This document shows positions 63,448 through 64,000 of a stretch of DNA of 64,000 bases, piece after piece. Each line of letters starts with the position of its first letter. The first letter of the stretch is position 1. Location of the stretch: contig NZ_KV825630.1 of the NCBI RefSeq assembly GCF_001831515.1, forward strand, positions 251,575 to 315,574, given 5' to 3'. Below the pieces are notes generated by a model, which ran no database searches, was not told the origin of the DNA, and worked only from the letters and a program-made list of their open reading frames with translations. Position numbers and translations under genes: made by a program. This DNA comes from Corynebacterium sp. HMSC074A01 (lineage in GTDB: Bacteria; Actinomycetota; Actinomycetes; Mycobacteriales; Mycobacteriaceae).

Positions 63448-63477
63448 ATCGTATCCAATTAATTTCGCAGGGTCCAA
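63448..63477 (-). promoter_or_regulatory. erm(X) promoter
   Basis: On the minus strand, TTGGAC (63477-63472) and TACGAT (63453-63448) are 18 bases apart, ahead of the leader peptide ATG at 63441. Confidence 0.7.
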
Positions 63478-64000
63478 TACGGTGAGAAAGAAGACAACCG
63501 CACCGCAACAGTGCAAGACCTCTCTGGATTGGAATTTAATTGAACATGGGTTTGGGGTACGACGCGCCCTACTCGGAGTGGCACGGACACTACGGCTGCG
63601 CGCCCACACACAACAGTAAAGAGCTCGGCAATGCACAGACACGTAACGAGAGCGCCACAAATGTATGTACGTTTAAGTTACAGCATCGACACTGACGCTC
63701 CACATGGAGGGACGGCCGCAGCCCTGCAGCAAGCACACGGCAGGGTGTCTGCTTCGGGCGACGTGAAATTACGCAGAAAAATACGAAACACATCACCGCA
63801 GGTCACGGTAGGTATTTGCGGGTCATTTCGTAATCTCGTAAACGAAAAGAACAAAACTACGAAACACAAAAACATACGTTGAGCAGCGTAAATGGTTTTC
63901 GTTTCGTAATTTTTCCACTTTTTGAAGAAAATCTAAATAAGAAGAGACACCTTGATTGCGATTGTGTCCCGTGTCACATAGCTGCAACCCCTGCAGCGTG
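63478..64000. other. Gene-free A+T-rich edge with 76-base-spaced inverted repeats
   Basis: No gene is supported. TACGAAA occurs at 63782 and 63858, and its inverse TTTCGTA at 63826 and 63902. Both sets are 76 bases apart, giving two units in which the inverted sites are 44 bases apart. The first 11 bases of both units (TACGAAACACA) are identical, but the middles differ. No transposase or replication gene is visible before the window ends. Confidence 0.5.

Overview
The window is chromosomal DNA of a Corynebacterium-type actinobacterium. The evidence is high G+C content, frequent GTG/TTG starts, many genes that appear to be leaderless, a mycothiol gene (mshB), the mycolata-type order typA-lpqW-mshB-membrane protein-fdxC-dapC, a CmtR/CtpG cadmium pair with all three CmtR ligand cysteines, a DtxR-type iron box and the corynebacterial resistance gene erm(X). 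The species cannot be fixed from the sequence.

1-21 kb is core-like. It holds the end of dapD, an acetyltransferase, a GtrA protein and the minus-strand run typA to dapC. Next come a secreted protein, a DUF402 protein and a TPP-riboswitch-controlled ECF vitamin transporter (YkoE-type S, fused double ATPase, T) followed by a small P-loop kinase. A dipeptide/oligopeptide ABC operon (OppA, B, C and a fused DF), a DUF808 membrane protein, a protein of unknown function and a 13E12-type HNH protein complete the region.

21-31 kb is a complete selenocysteine unit: selB, selA, tRNA-Sec and selD, followed by a three-gene formate dehydrogenase operon (NrfD-type membrane subunit, four-cluster ferredoxin subunit, catalytic subunit). 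The catalytic subunit is read through an in-frame TGA at residue 189, and a SECIS-like hairpin lies about 12 bases after that codon. The decoding machinery and its client therefore sit together.

31-46 kb holds a secreted DUF4185 protein, a DyP peroxidase, a TipA-type MerR regulator, DUF429, an MFS pump, a DUF1707 protein, a TrpX-type ABC transporter, a spermidine-synthase-like protein, a FUSC protein, an RNA 2H phosphoesterase, and an FtsX/HrtB-like ABC exporter with a TetR regulator and a lipoprotein.

46-64 kb is accessory and full of gene remnants. It contains three arfB-like genes (one truncated), a second and decayed MerR/DUF1707/lipoprotein/arfB block, a toxin-antitoxin pair, cmtR-ctpG, a DtxR-controlled iron-siderophore ABC transporter, a merR/merA/mercury-transport cassette, two halves of an LLM flavin oxidoreductase 10 kb apart, and fragments of a flavin monooxygenase, RelE, STAS/SulP, SMI1/KNR4, VOC and MmeI-type genes. 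It ends with erm(X) and its leader peptide, followed by an A+T-rich edge carrying spaced inverted repeats.
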